Shown piece by piece: positions 49,219 to 62,374 of a DNA stretch of 64,000 bases. The DNA is taken from NCBI GenBank assembly GCA_036971715.1, contig JAVHJL010000003.1:3224001-3288000 (forward strand), in the 5' to 3' direction. The position numbers and the translations under genes are program-made. Below the pieces are notes generated by a model, which searched no databases, was not told where the DNA came from, and saw only the letters and a program-made list of their open reading frames with translations. The stretch's first letter is position 1. Each line of letters opens with the position of its first letter. Source of the stretch: Arthrobotrys musiformis (taxonomy: Eukaryota > Ascomycota > Orbiliomycetes > Orbiliales > Orbiliaceae).

Positions 49219-51815
49219 ATGCCACGACCCGTTAAATCCGGGTACGCCCGTCTGGCTCAAGACGAATGGCTCAACGACTCAGACGAAGACGAAGATGTCG
49301 AAGCATACCGTGACGGCCTCTCCCGTCACAAACGTACCGTCTCAATCCAACCGGAACCGACAGCAATATACCGTACACCATCGAACCCACTCCCCGGCGG
49401 GCGTCCAACCGCCGGGCGTCCACGTCGCGACTCCTCGGGCGTGGATATCAAAGCTATCAATAACAGACTTGAAAAATGGGCGGAAGAGATAGCGTCCAAA
49501 TTTAAACGCAAGTCGAAGAAGCAGGCGAGGGGGGAGAAACGGTTGGAGATTTATTATTCCGTTTTTGTGCCGCCGGAGGGGATGAAGGCTTTGACGCCAG
49601 AGTATACGGGGTATCCGGAGGCGACGTTTTCGAGGGGACAGTTTGAGGATGCGGTTGATTCGGTTAGGTATGCTATTGGGAGGGGGATGCATCCGAAATT
49701 GATCAGTCAGGGGAGTTCTGGGTCGTATTTTGTGACGAATGTGAGTTTTTGCATGATGCTTTTTGCATGACTAGGGGGATTATGCTGATGATTGGGGTTA
49801 AAATAGAGTCGGGGTAAGACGGTGGCGGTGTTTAAGCCCAAGGATGAGGAGCCGTATGGTAATGTGAGTGGTATAGCAATGATCTTATGATCTGGGATGG
49901 TACTGATGATTCACAGCTTAATCCGAAATGGACGAAATGGTTACATCGAAATTTGTACGATAACCTCCCTTACATATCAATCATTGATGGTTTACTTGAG
50001 GCTAACTTTCTTTGCGTGTCTTGCTAGATTCCCTTGCTTCTTCGGCCGAAGCTGTTTAATTCCCAATCTAAGCTACGTTTCCGAGGCGGCAGCCAGTTAT
50101 CTCGACCGACAGCTACGGACGTTTATAGTTCCATATACCGATCTAGTCTGGCTATCCAGTAAATCCTTCCACTATGACTTCTGGGACCGTCGGGCGTTTT
50201 ACAGGAAGGGAAAACCGCTGCCAGAAAAAGTCGGCAGCTTCCAGGTATTTCTGAACGGATACAAAGATGCGACGACGTTTTTGAAGGAACACCCGTGGCC
50301 GGATAGGTATAATTCGTCTTTCCAGCAGGAAGGCACGAAGAGAAGGAGGACCGGGTGGACGAGTTCGTGTAGAACTTCTCGGGATGATGATTACATGGAT
50401 GAAGAAGCTGGGTTTGAGGAATCGGAGGGGCTGTCGGATGAGACGGAGAATAGGGGGAGGTTCTTTTGGACGGATACACTACGGCAGGCGTTTAGGGAGG
50501 AGTTGGAGAAACTTATTTTACTTGATTATCTTATGAGGAATACGGATAGAGGGGCGGACAATTGGATGGTTAGGATCGATCGGGAGGCACAGTCTGTGCA
50601 GATTGTGAGTTCGTCACCGATGAGGTTACCGGTTGATCATGGGGATATCGGGGGTAGTCTTGATGATGAAGGGGGGCATCTGAAGGCGCCGTCACCGGGT
50701 TACAAAGCTCACAAGCCGATGAGTATAAACTCTAGAAGCGGGACACCGTTAAGCGGCGGCGTGGAGAAGGTAGATATCGGAGCGATTGATAATTCGCTGG
50801 CATTCCCGTGGAAACATCCTGATCAATGGAGGAGTTTCCCGTACGGATGGCTATTTTTGCCGGTTTCGTTGGTGGGGCAGCCGTTTTCGCAGAAAACGAG
50901 GGACCATTTCTTACCGTTGTTGACGAGTACGAAGTGGTGGGCTGAGACGCAGATGGGGTTGAAGGAGATATTTAAGCAGGATGCGGATTTCAAGGAGAGG
51001 ATGTGGGCGAAGCAGTTGGCGGTGTTGAAGGGGCAGGCGTTTAATATTGTTGAGACTTTGAAGATGGCGGATCAAGGGCCTTTGGAGTTGACGAGGCGGA
51101 CGAGGGTGCATGTTTGGGTACGTCATTTTTTCCCCATACCCCATTTCTCAATTTTGGATTTTGGACACGCGGTCACGGGATTTGCAGCACGCTAATACTT
51201 TTTTTCGAACAGGATGATGAAATGGACATACCTGTAGCGGTTCCGTTAACTGTGCCTTCGTCCGAAGCTAGGCTTAGGAACCAGGTTGATATCATGAATG
51301 GCGAAGTTGATATCGGTACAGGTGGGGCTACTGCATCTGCGCCGTCGCCGTACAGGAGTATGAACACATTAGGATCACCTACGTCTGAGTTACCCAGGAC
51401 TCAGAGGTTCAATCTTAATTCAGGATATCACGGGGAAGCGGCAGATGATTTAGGATCAGAGATCATGTCGCCGGATTCTGATTTTGGGGGTCAGAATAAT
51501 CAACAGAGACCTCAGAGGAAGAAGAAGGGGAAGTCTGTTGATGAGGGGAGGGTAAGTTTTGATGGGAGATCACAGAGTTCGTGGTCGAAGGCGCTGGGGA
51601 TGAAGGGAGGAGGGGGTGGGGTAAGGAGGGGGTTTTCATCTGTGTCTACGGTGGGTAGTAGCTCGAGACGGCCTAGTGTGTTTGGGGCTTATGATGAAGA
51701 AGAGGGGGATTTGGGATTTTCGGCGGCAGAGGGGTTGGAGAATTCGCATAGGAAGGTTATTGTGGAGAGATTGGAGGCTGTTAAGTCGAAGCCGCCAGTG
51801 TTCACGTGGTGTTAA
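49219..51815 (+). CDS. LSB6: Type II phosphatidylinositol 4-kinase LSB6
   Basis: Five exons: 49219-49740, 49807-49863, 49917-49954, 50028-51117, 51213-51815, giving 769 aa. The enzyme makes PI4P from phosphatidylinositol on endosomal, vacuolar and plasma membranes. Kinase landmarks: glycine-rich loop GSSGSYFV (~165-173), ATP lysine in VFKPKDEEPYG (Lys184), catalytic loop RNTDRGADNW (Asp379, Asp383), and the DFG-equivalent AIDNSLAFPWKHP (Asp460). Also present are GQPFSQKTRDHFLPLLTSTKWW and a Ser/Gly-rich C-terminal tail of about 200 residues. The palmitoylation site of animal PI4K2A, the CCPCC cluster, corresponds here to LFPCFFGRSC, so only one cysteine of the cluster remains before GR. Membrane attachment may rely more on other contacts. 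It is longer than yeast Lsb6 because of the tail and an inserted linker in the kinase domain. Confidence 0.95.
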
Positions 51816-54162
51816 AGACGGGTGGGGTGGGTGTGTCATGAAGCGTTTATGACCTTTATTTAGTATGGATCTTTTAGGATTATTTGGTATTTTTTTTAGG
51901 GTTTTTAGGCCTGGGAAGGAATAAGTAGGCTGGTTTAGGGGACCAGTTTGGAGGTGAGACCTGATAGCTCTAGTTTTTTTTGGATGCTCTTGGAATCGGG
52001 ATGTCCCGTGGCTATGGGGTGCATACAGGAAGTACATGTTACATGGATAAGTTACGGCGATATCAAATTTAAAGCTGCAGCAAAAGTCCCATATGAAATT
52101 CTGAATGCTCATTTACGATACGTATCGGCTGGACCCCTCAGTTATACCCGCGGATATACACGACCCTTGCATGCTTTTTTGAACAGGCAAGATTTGTTCT
52201 CCAATAGTTGCTTGGTTGCCCCTCATTTTTTTAGAATTTTAAGAGGCAGGGACCGTGCCATCTGCGCAGCTGCATGCAAGCTTTGTGGCCGAAAAGGCCT
52301 TAAGGGTCTCGCATATTATATACCGTTATGCATTTGAATTTTTAATCGATATAACTTTACTAGGGGGTATGGCGGCGAACGGGGAAAAGGCATAGCCCTG
52401 CATATTGGACATTTTTGTTATTTATTTCGCTTTTCGGGGATAATATGAAATCCCTTAAATTCAATACGTTCAGTGAGAGAGGGAAAAATCTCGTATAAAA
52501 TTTTTTTACTGTTCTTTTGCTTTTGCTTATAAACCCCCACGCTGCAGGAAGGGCAGCTGCCGAAAACCGATACACACACGCATCATATCTGAAAGGAGCG
52601 GGGCGGATTCCTTTTCCCTTTCCCTTTCCCTTCCCTCTCTACCTCAAAGTTAGCTCACAGCTCTAGTTCCCCAAGTTCTTTTTTTTTGGGGGGTGAGTGG
52701 GAAGGAAGAAGGGAACTGGCCGAAAAAAATGTCTTTTCTTTTCTTCTTTTTTCTTTTCTGACATGTTACGCAAGAAGATTTCGTGCAGCAGTTTGACCAC
52801 GTGCTCCACACTACCTTTCTGGTTAGTAGATTTTTTTTTATTTCGGTTCTTTGTTTTTGAAAGTCGATGGTTGAGATATGAGGGGGGGGTATTTTATACC
52901 TCACCGACGTATATGAGGCGATTTATTTCCCCTTTGAAACCATGGGAGATAGGTTAAGCTAGGTAGTTTTAGGGATGGTTTGGAGTGGTTTTAGCTTGGT
53001 GATATTGAAAAGCGGGATATTGATATACATCTCCTTCGAAGCTGTTTGACAGGTGTATGTACATGTATACATGTATACATTCGGTGAAGTTAAATTTTCT
53101 TTTTTGTTTTTTACCCCAGGATGTGGCCTCGTGATCTAGACCTTCGAAGAGGTTAGTGAACATGCACGGATCGAATCTTTTGACGTTTTTTGATACGGTC
53201 GAGCAAACCCTGTACTCTGTAGCTTTCTGGTTGGTCCTGCCCGGCTTGAGTTTAAAGCCCCAAGCGAATGCATTCTGCAAGCTGCAAAACCCACAGAACA
53301 CACAGACGCTCTGAGTACCTTTCGGACGGTTTGTGTGTATTTTGCTTTTGTTTTGTGTTACGTAGTGATTATTCGAGGAGGAACTTTGGTACAAATCCCG
53401 CAGAGGGGGATTTTTTTTTCTTTGTCTTTCTTCTGGGTTCTTGAGATTTGAAAACTCCTTCCTCTTGGGAGGGAAATGATTTATTTCGGCTTGTAAGCGC
53501 TCGATGGGATTCTATCTGTGCCAGATAATTTTATATGGTGTTATCCAATAATCGGTGGTTTTTTTTTTATAATTGCCTTTGTATTTGGAGATGGCGGATT
53601 GGTTCGTAATCTGTGCGAACTTTTGAGATCGTGGATACGGTACGGTGTCCCCACTCCACTCCACTTGCCTGGTGCAAACGCCTGGTGTCTCACAATTGCG
53701 GAAGTTCCAGAAATGAAAGAAGGGGTGTGATGTATGTATATTTTGTATATATAGAAGTTTTCTGTTATTACCTTTTTTTTCATTATTGGTATTTTGGGAT
53801 GATCGAGAAGGAATACTAGTTTCTAAAGGGTGGGAATAGAAGGGTGTTCCGTAGTGATACGGTCTATAATGAGATTACAATTATATGCGAAATGTTAACG
53901 TTTAACACGGCTTGGTGAAAGGTCATGGGACCTTGGTTTTTTTTCCCTCCCTTTTTTTATTTTATTTTTTTTTCGTTTCCTCTCTGTTGATGACACTCAC
54001 CTGAGTTTTTGTGATGTATCCCCATCCCGAGCGAACAAATCGGAAGCGGTTTGGGTGGTGGTGGAGGGGTTCGAGGTGGTGGTTAAAGGTGCGTAACAAT
54101 TATATTCAGAATTTTAAATGTTGGTAACGTGACCCTATTCCTATCCATCCACACCATCTTGA

Positions 54163-54183
54163 TTTTTTTTTTTTTTTTTTTTT
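54163..54183 (+). repeat. Poly-T tract (21 nt)
   Basis: An uninterrupted T21 run lies in noncoding sequence. Confidence 0.8.
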
Positions 54184-54535
54184 CCCGCCCGGCCTTCGAT
54201 TTTGTATTTTTTTTTTTCTTTTGCTTTAACAATATGTTCTCATCTCGCATCGTCGCGAATCAAGAAATCGGATGTAAAAAAAAACAAAAGGTCGAAGTTC
54301 CTTTTTAGAACTGTTTTTTTTTATTTTTTTGAAGGGAAGGGGGAGTAAATGAAGGGAAAGAAGCAAAGAGCGGAAGGGGTGGGGTCCGATATTCACATCT
54401 TTCGAGAGTCCTCTTTTTCTTCCTCTCACAATATTACAACTTTGCTTTTTCATGATCAGTTTCTCGTGGCATGTTTACATAGTAAAGTGGGACCGGGAGA
54501 AGTCTGATCTGATCTTTCGCCGGTTTATTTCAGTT

Positions 54536-54563
54536 CTTTTTATTTTATTTTATTTTATTTTAT
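54536..54563 (+). repeat. (TTTTA)n pentanucleotide microsatellite
   Basis: About five units of TTTTA occur here; a second array of the same unit lies at about 55232-55260. Confidence 0.7.
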
Positions 54564-57010
54564 TGGATCATGAAGGTTGAAATATTAATATGCTGTTAAC
54601 TAACTGACTAATACCACAAACTAGCACAGTCAACTTGCCGGGCTTGGGCTTGGGCTTGGACTGGGATGCTGTTGCTTTAACTTGACTGTGGGGTTCACTT
54701 AAACTTAGCACTCATCAAACCTCGTGGACAGAGTTCTTTTAATCTTCCTCCTCCCTCTCTCTCTTGTACATTACATATAACATACATAAAGCTCCGCTTC
54801 TTTTATATACCCCTTTCCCACTCTTCGTCGCTACTTCATACTTTTTTTGATATTGTTCGGGATTTATGTCAGCTAGCGTGAGCGGAGGTTGACGAGTGGC
54901 GTAGGGCCTCTTTCTTTTCGAAACTAGTTTATGCCGTTGGGAGATATTTCGACTTTTTCCCTTTTTCTCTTTTTTTTTTGGGGTCTTGCATTACATTACA
55001 TTATAGTACATTTACCGCTAACTACGACTACGACAACTTGGGGAATATCTGCTATTACGGTACTATAGTAGAGTATTGATTCGATCTTATTGGGGAAGGA
55101 AGGGGTTCAAACTTACTCGACCGGCCCCCCTTCCAGAAGGATTCTCGCGAGAATAGACGTTCTGCCTCGGGGCTTTTTTCCATAATCTTTTCCGCCACTC
55201 AGATTTTTTTTCCCACTTCTCTTTTATTCCTTATTTTTATTTTATTTTATTTTATTTTTTAAATTTCCTCCGAATTACCGGAACTGGCTATTTTTATGAC
55301 CAGTACTCGAAAAGGGACATTTAATCTGGGTACGGCAAGCTGCTGTTTGGGTTAATTTTATCCAACGTTTGGACAACGCGGACGGTTAACGTTGGGACAT
55401 TGGCAGTGATATAATTTCACAAAGGCATCCCGTCAGAAAAGAAGCTTTAACGACGAACAGATTTAAGCTCGATTCGGAATCCCGGGCCAGGGATATTAAA
55501 GTTTCAAGTTTCAACCCCCCTTCGTTATAAAGCAAAAATCACAAAGAAGAAGCGGAGGGATTAAGACCTGAAGAAAGGGACCGGATTTTTTTCTCTGTTT
55601 TGATACCGGATTGGTTATTTAAAACACAGATATAGCATACGTATGAAATCATCGATGTCGGTTGGTCCTGGGGTAATATTTGGACGTTTATAGTTGGGTA
55701 AGTTCATGAAAGTCCCCCCTCCCATGGCCCAGGGGGGGATGGTCTAGAAGCATCGAGGGCTCCTCCTACTCTTCGCTCTTACATATGTCTTTTTGTTTTT
55801 CCTTTTTATTTATTTTTTCCTTTTCCCTGACATGCAGACCCGTTTATTGCAGCTGATTTATTTTATCATTTCCTACTTGATGAACTTAATTCTACTAAAC
55901 TGGATAAATCTATAAACTAAAGGGCATTATCATGCTAACGTTGAACACTACATAGCTAATATAGGACCTTTTCTCATTTTGTGACGTTCTAATACTAGTT
56001 CAGAACGAGAGGAAGTGAAAGAGAATTTCGAACGAGAGAAGGAAAAAAAAAGAAAAAGAAAGAGAATTTTTGCTTCCCAACTTGACTCTCCCGAAAGAAG
56101 CAGTTCAATCCGAGGATAAGGCACCCGAAAGTACATTTCGCATCAACTTGGAGAGCTGCAGGATCTTCTCTTTTAGTGCTAATATACACTGCTTTGCTTA
56201 CTTTACTCTTACTTTTTGGCTTGAACGGATTACAACTTATTATTGTTATTGCTATTATACTATACTACTAGTAGGTACGCTTGTGCTTAGTAGACGTTAG
56301 TATACTGCTGCTCATTCTTTTTCTCCCATCGTCCCCCCTTGAATTCCTCTTCGTCTGGTCTTTTTTTTAGTCCTCTTCTTCTCTTTTTAATTCTGTTTTT
56401 TCTTCTTTTCGAGTTCTTCTTGCTTGTAATTGATATTTACATGTATGTACATATTAAGGAAGAAAAAGAAGAAAAGAAAGGCAGAGAAAGGCAAAGAAAA
56501 GAAGAAAATACCCGTTCTAGAGAAGGTGGTCCAGCCTCTTTACATCAATATCACCACCACCACCACCACCACCATCATCATCACCATCGATATCTCGAAG
56601 TCGAAGTCGAGGTCGAGCATCAATACGGACAACATCCAACATACGCAACAGAACAGAACACACAACCACCAAAACCTTAACACCGAGTGTGCAACGACAA
56701 CGACAACCGCAACTCAAAACCGCTTTGATATCAACAACCTGCCACCAAAAATCCCTCCAACAGAACAAATATAATTTAAGTATATGACCGTATGAGAACT
56801 AACGTCGACAACCTCCCGCTTCTATTTTCCTTTCTTTCATTTCCTTTCTCTCTTCCTCTTCCTCTTCTTCATCTTCACCCCCATTTCTCACCTTCACTAT
56901 CATCATCAACATCAACATTATCACCGTCAACATCACGGCTCTAACATCCACCCCTCTCTGTTTCCACCCGTCTATCCGTGCACATCTCTGACAAATCCCA
57001 CATAACCACA

Positions 57011-57594
57011 ATGTCAAAACATAACAGACAGGACCCGGTCCCTCTCGAACCGACCACAAAGAGACCAAGACTCGAGGACGAGCATTTATACGCTCCCCTC
57101 CATCACCATCAACGTCATCCACACCACCACCACCACACCCAAACCCACATCCAGAACAATCACCATCATAACCACCATCAACATTATCAACATCAACATC
57201 AACATCAACATCATCAACAATACACCACCCACCATCAACACCACCAACCACAGCATCTTCAACAACACTCGCCTTCAAAACCAAGGTATCCCACTACCGC
57301 CGAGTTACTGCTGAATCCGAAGGCTGCTCGGCTAGCTGCACAAGCGAGTGCTGCTGCTGCTGGTGATGGTGGTGGCGGGAATAATGGTGGTGGGGTCCCA
57401 GGGGTTAATGCAGGGGTTAGCGGCGGGTTGCCGACGGGAAATCGACAGGGGACGGTACAATTACCTCCCCTGCAGCTACAGGATCCGGGAACGAGAGCTG
57501 CGAATATGTTATTGAATTTACATGGAGTTGCAGAACGGGCGTCGAGTACGCCGTTTGGGAGTCGACATAGTAGTCCGTTTCCGAGACAATCTGT

Positions 57595-57631
<37 letters not shown>

Positions 57632-60600
57632 CATCAACAACAACAACAGCAGCAGCAGCAATCTGGGTATGGAGGAGAGGGGAGTGTGAGTGGGAGTGGG
57701 CATGCGAGTGGACATGGGAGGAGTCAGAGTGCTGGTGGGGGATTTGCTGGAGGGAAGGGGTCTGGGAAGTTGACGCTGCCGAGTATTGATGATGGGTTTA
57801 AGACTGGGGCGGAGGCTCGAACGACAAAGAAGAAAAGGTCGACGACGCCGGAGATACAGGTTTTGAACAGCAAGTTTTCATCGGGGCATTCGACACAAGT
57901 ACGGACTGCTGCCGTGGTGGATTTGACGAAGGGTACGCTTTTTTCTTCTTCTTCCTTTGAGTGGATTGGCAGAAGCTCCGGGTATATTTTTGGACTGGAT
58001 GGCTAAGGCTTTGGATTTTTTTAGATGACGACGACGAAGATCTAGTTTATAGCGGGTCGAGATCCCTAGCACCAGTTGTGTGCTATGGGATGATTGTCAA
58101 AGTACAGGCTTCAATAGCCGTCATTCCGGACCCGCCACCAAATCTGGATCCCCTGAGCTTTGGACGAATGTGGCCGAAGATCCCCGTATCTCTAACGAGG
58201 GGGGAACCGCGGACTTCCTGGGTGGTTAATCTGACGACTGCTTCTGGGAGAAACGTCGGGACGCTGAGGGGTGCGAATTCCAAAGCGATGGCTTCGCTGA
58301 TGGATCTGGGACTGGTTGATAGGACGCAAGCGATCATTTTGCCGAGATATAAGGGCTTCGAGGTAGCTGGACAGCCGACTTCTCAGACTGTGGTAGGTGG
58401 ACTTTTGTAGGGGTTAACACGCCCGCGAGATAGGGGTTTTATACTGATAAAAGACATAGGATATGACAATCACATTATACGGAACAGAAGGGAATGCTAG
58501 AAAGGTCGGGAATATGCTCAGCCAACATAATCTATTCCTTCAGGATCCGACAGAAAGGGACCCACAATTTCCATACAAAAACCCACATTATCCGGAGGAG
58601 CAACAGCAGAATGGGAACGCCTATATGGCAGCAGCGGATCGTGCTAGACTCGGCAAGGCCACTTACTCGATAAGGACGACTGAGGAGGTCAAAAACGAGA
58701 TTACAGCCGTTCTGGATTCTTTGGAGAAAGTACAGGTTCTGGAGGAGACCGAAGCCGATCCGCGGATTACAACAGCGCTGTTGCCGCACCAAAAGCAAGG
58801 GCTGAATTTTATGTTGAAGAAAGAAGGCGAGATGACGTACGAACAGGGTGATGGGACTTCTTTTTGGAACGTGAGGGTGTCGCCTGGTGGTGTGAGGATG
58901 TATCACAATGTTATTACTGGGCAGCAAATGAGGTCGAAACCAACACCATGCTTGGGCGGTATCTTAGCTGATGACATGGGGCTTGGGAAAACGGTAAGAG
59001 ATGCGGGATTTACAATTATGTAAGGCGAGTATTTGAAGCTGACATGGGTTTTAGCTCACCGTGCTATCGTTGATTCTTTCGACGGTTCAAGAAGCTGTGG
59101 CATTTGGCCGAAGACGAAAAAATAGCCCGGCTAGCGACCATGATCTTTCTGTCATGTACGCCAAAACGACCCTACTCATCTGTCCGCTTTCGGTTCTGGT
59201 CAATTGGGAAGATCAAATAAAGGCGCATGTAATGCCCGATGCGGTCTCATACTACGTCTACCACGGCAACAATCGATTGTCCGACCTCAACGAGCTTGCG
59301 AAATACGATATGGTTATCACGACATATGCTTTAGCTGCCAGCGACTTTGGAAAGGCACAGAAGGATAATTCGGGTGTTTTGCAGAGGATTCATTGGTTTC
59401 GGATTGTTCTCGATGAGGCACATACGATTCGGGAGCAGAATACAGTACAATCGAAGGCGATTTGCAATATGGAAGCTTCGAGGAGGTGGGCGGTTACAGG
59501 AACGCCGGTTCAAAACAGACTTGATGACCTCGGTACCCTGATCAAGTTCTTGAGACTGAGCCCGTTTGATGTTAGGTCGCAGTTTAACCAATACATATCT
59601 TCGCCGCTCAAGTCTGGGGATCCTACCAGTATGGACAAGCTCCGAATTCTTGTCGACAGCATTGCTCTACGGCGGCGAAAAGACAGAATCGATCTCCCCA
59701 CCAAACACGACAGGACGCTTCAGCTCAGGTTCAGTCCCGAAGAACAAGAATTATATGATGCAACCTCCCGCCAATCGAGATACAAAATTGATATGGTCGC
59801 GAAGCAGGGGCATCTCAGTGGGAAGGCATACGTTCACGTTCTTCAAACAATCCTTCGATTGCGGATGATTTGCGCTTCTAGAGATCTTCTTGGCGATGAG
59901 GATACGGCGGGATTGATCTCTTCCAATGCAATTGATATTGACTCTCTGACGGACGAAGAGACGCACGCCATGGGCAAGAAGCAGGCATTTGAGATTTACA
60001 ACCTGATGAAGGAGTCCGATGAGGATATATGTTACACCTGTCAGAAGAAAGTTAGCACCGCTACTGCCAGAGACGGAACACCGACAAACCAGGACGCCAG
60101 CGCGCCGTTCGGTCATATTACTTCTTGCCCTCATCTTTTCTGTACGGAGTGTGGGCCGAAATACCTGGAGGCCTTGCTGGAATATGCGGGTATGGGAGAC
60201 TGGACTAATTGTCCTCTTTGCCGACAACCGCTGAGGATTGGGATGAGGGAATTGAAGGCCTCCGACGATCCGAGCTTGCAGAAGGATGAGAACGGGAAGA
60301 GGAAGGTGGTTTATCGAAATTCGAGCACGAAGATTCGGCAGCTGGTTAGTGATTTGATGGATAATAGACGTATGGGGGATGATAAAGGGAGAATCAAGAG
60401 GTACTGCAATCTACTTTCATATAGTCTTCATTTTCGGGGCGCGGAACAACATTCTAACGGGGTTTTTCTAGTGTGATCTTTTCCGGTTGGACCATGCATC
60501 TCGACCTGATCGAATTCGCCTTGGAAAGCAATGGAATCAAATGGACGCGAATCGATGGGAAGATGAACCGCGCGCAGCGTGCCGACTCGCTCACTCGGTT

Positions 60601-60928
60601 TCGAGACGACCCGGATATCGAAGCCATCCTCGTCAGCATTAGTGCCGGTGGCGTAGGTCTGAATTTAACGGCAGCGTCGAGGGTTTACGTCATGGAACCA
60701 CAATTCAATCCCGCGGCGGAAGCACAAGCCATCGACCGTGTGCACCGTTTGGGGCAGGAGAGAGAAGTCTGGTGCACACGTTACATCATGGAAGATTCAT
60801 TCGAGGAGAAGATCGTGGCGTTACAACAGAAGAAACAGAGGATTGCGGATCTCAGTATGACGCAGGGGAAGAGTAAGAGACAGAGAGCGCAAGACAAGAT
60901 TGATGACTTGAGGGAATTATTTAGGTAG
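57011..60928 (+). CDS. SNF2-family ATPase with RING finger (Rad5/HLTF-like)
   Basis: Five exons: 57011-57932, 58025-58392, 58460-58993, 59055-60400, 60472-60928, giving 1,208 aa. The N-terminus is His- and Gln-rich (residues ~30-85 and ~196-217). After an acidic DDDDEDL segment comes a folded region resembling those preceding SNF2 helicases. ATPase motifs: DDMGLGKT (ending Thr608, split from the next exon by an intron), PLSVLVNWEDQI, DEAH (728-731), and VTGTPVQN. A C3HC4 RING (about 934-1000; CYTC, HLFC, CPLC) sits between the two helicase lobes as in Rad5, HLTF and SHPRH. The C-terminal lobe has SGWT, GKM, SISAGGVGLNL and DRVHRLGQ. Such proteins couple DNA translocation to ubiquitin ligation in post-replication repair or chromatin remodelling. 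No clear HIRAN domain was recognised, so orthology to Rad5 itself is not certain; Uls1/Rrp1-like assignment is an alternative. Confidence 0.92.
57596..57661 (+). repeat. CAG/CAA repeat coding for poly-Gln
   Basis: Twenty-two consecutive codons, all CAG or CAA except one CAT, encode a Gln tract in the SNF2-RING protein. Confidence 0.9.
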
Positions 60929-61923
60929 TAGACATCCTCTTTTGTTTCACTTTTTTTCCCCGCCATTTTTCTTTTATATATTTTTTATATATTTCTATGC
61001 GTTCCCTACTTGCAAAATAGGGAATAGTTTCGAGACGACATCTGGATTTTCTTTCCTTTTTTTTCCCCTCCCCGTCGTCTCGCTAGGGTATTCGTTTTTC
61101 CTTTATTTCTGTCTACATATTGCATGAACTCATATGAAATGGAGTTTAATGGTCGGGAGGATTTGAAGGGTGGATGTCGTATGGAAAGCGCATCATATCA
61201 GTTTTTTAAAAAAAGTTTTTGTTCTAGTTATTAAACCCATCAATTTGTCACCCCCCCTCCCTCCCCTACTTTCTTTTCTTAGTTTTAATGTTTCCTTCTT
61301 TCGCTTTCTCGGTCGTTATCGGTTGAGCATTTATCCTGTGGGAGTTATTTTAGCGGGCTGTTTCTGCATATTCATTTTTAGCTTTTTGTCCTCCTCTTTG
61401 TCTTTCGATTATCATCGTTCATTGCATTGCGATAGGCCTGCACTCTTTGAGGATTTATATTACACTTGTTAGTTCTTCTTTTTTTTATTGGAATTTTATA
61501 CATCATTATTCTGCTTGTAGACTAGATAGCGGGATTTTTGAGATTTTTATAGTCCGTGAAGCCCTCTGGGTGGTTGGAAATAGAAAAAAAAAATGAGTAA
61601 ATTAGTATTTTTGGCGGGCTTCTTTATTTCTTGTTATAACTGCTGCTCTACGAGCGCCTCCCTCCGCAGCAGGATCTAGTCTACAAGATAAGTTCCCAGG
61701 TGTGGGAGATACCATGGAGCCAGGAGGGAGGAATAGGTTCAACGTGGGCGGACGGACCATGGAGCAGCGATAGAACCCACATTCTGCCGGGGAAAATTCA
61801 ACGATACTGCCAGCGTGAAACCCCAAGCAGATACCTAGCTATGGATAGAAGCTAACAGTCCCTCTGCCACCCCGTCGCCAGCCTAATAGTACCTGAATTC
61901 GATTTGGTTCACCCCAGCCTGCC
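60929..61923. other. Convergent intergenic region between the SNF2-RING gene and MED21
   Basis: T-rich sequence following the helicase stop probably contains its 3' UTR. No coding exon or RNA gene is recognised. Confidence 0.5.
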
Positions 61924-62374
61924 CTAAACCCTCTTCAAACTCCTAACCACCTCATCAAACTGCACCAACAGCTCCTCCTTCTCCCTGATAGACTCCTTCC
62001 TCTCCTCCTCAGCCCTTTCCAACTCCCTACCCAGCTCCTTTAGCCGTTCCTTCTGATCATCCTCCGATACGCCTATACCCGGTAAAGAAGCGATTAGAAC
62101 TTCGATTTGTTTAGTTTTTAGGACTAGGTCGCGCGCGAGTTCTTGCTGGGAGGAGCGGAAGAGGGCTGGTGGGTCGGGGGTTAGGGTTTCGTCGCGGACT
62201 TTGGGTTCGTTGTGGGTTGGGGCGAAGTCGTGGTGGGTGCCGACGTAGCGGAGGGCGCAGTAGAAGATTGTGGCTAGCTGGATTTCAAGGGGGTTAGTGG
62301 GTGTTTTTGAGGGGGGGGAAGGGAGGGGTTACCTGATCTATGGCATCTTGGAGTTGGGTTAGTCGGTCTGCCAT
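61924..62374 (-). CDS. MED21: Mediator complex subunit 21 (SRB7)
   Basis: Two exons on the minus strand: 62374-62333 and 62277-61924, giving 131 aa, a normal size for Med21. The N-terminus MADRLTQLQDAIDQ|LATIFYCALRYV is the highly conserved family signature, followed by an extended linker with PDPPALF. The C-terminal half is one long coiled coil (from SSQQELARDLVLKTKQIEVL through ERAEEERKESIREKEELL). Med21 pairs with Med7 to form the hinge of the Mediator middle module that contacts RNA polymerase II. The intron (55 nt) lies exactly after the first 14 codons. No oddities seen. Confidence 0.94.

Larger units (their letters stand above)
51816..57010. other. Gene-poor, T-rich interval of about 5.2 kb
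   Basis: No gene could be supported. The interval is full of T homopolymers, (TTTCCC)n near 52611-52632, (TTTTA)n near 54536-54563 and 55232-55260, and a T21 run at 54163-54183. The last 700 nt are pyrimidine-, CAT- and CAA-rich and look like the leader of the SNF2-RING gene. No recognisable RNA gene is seen. Confidence 0.5.
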
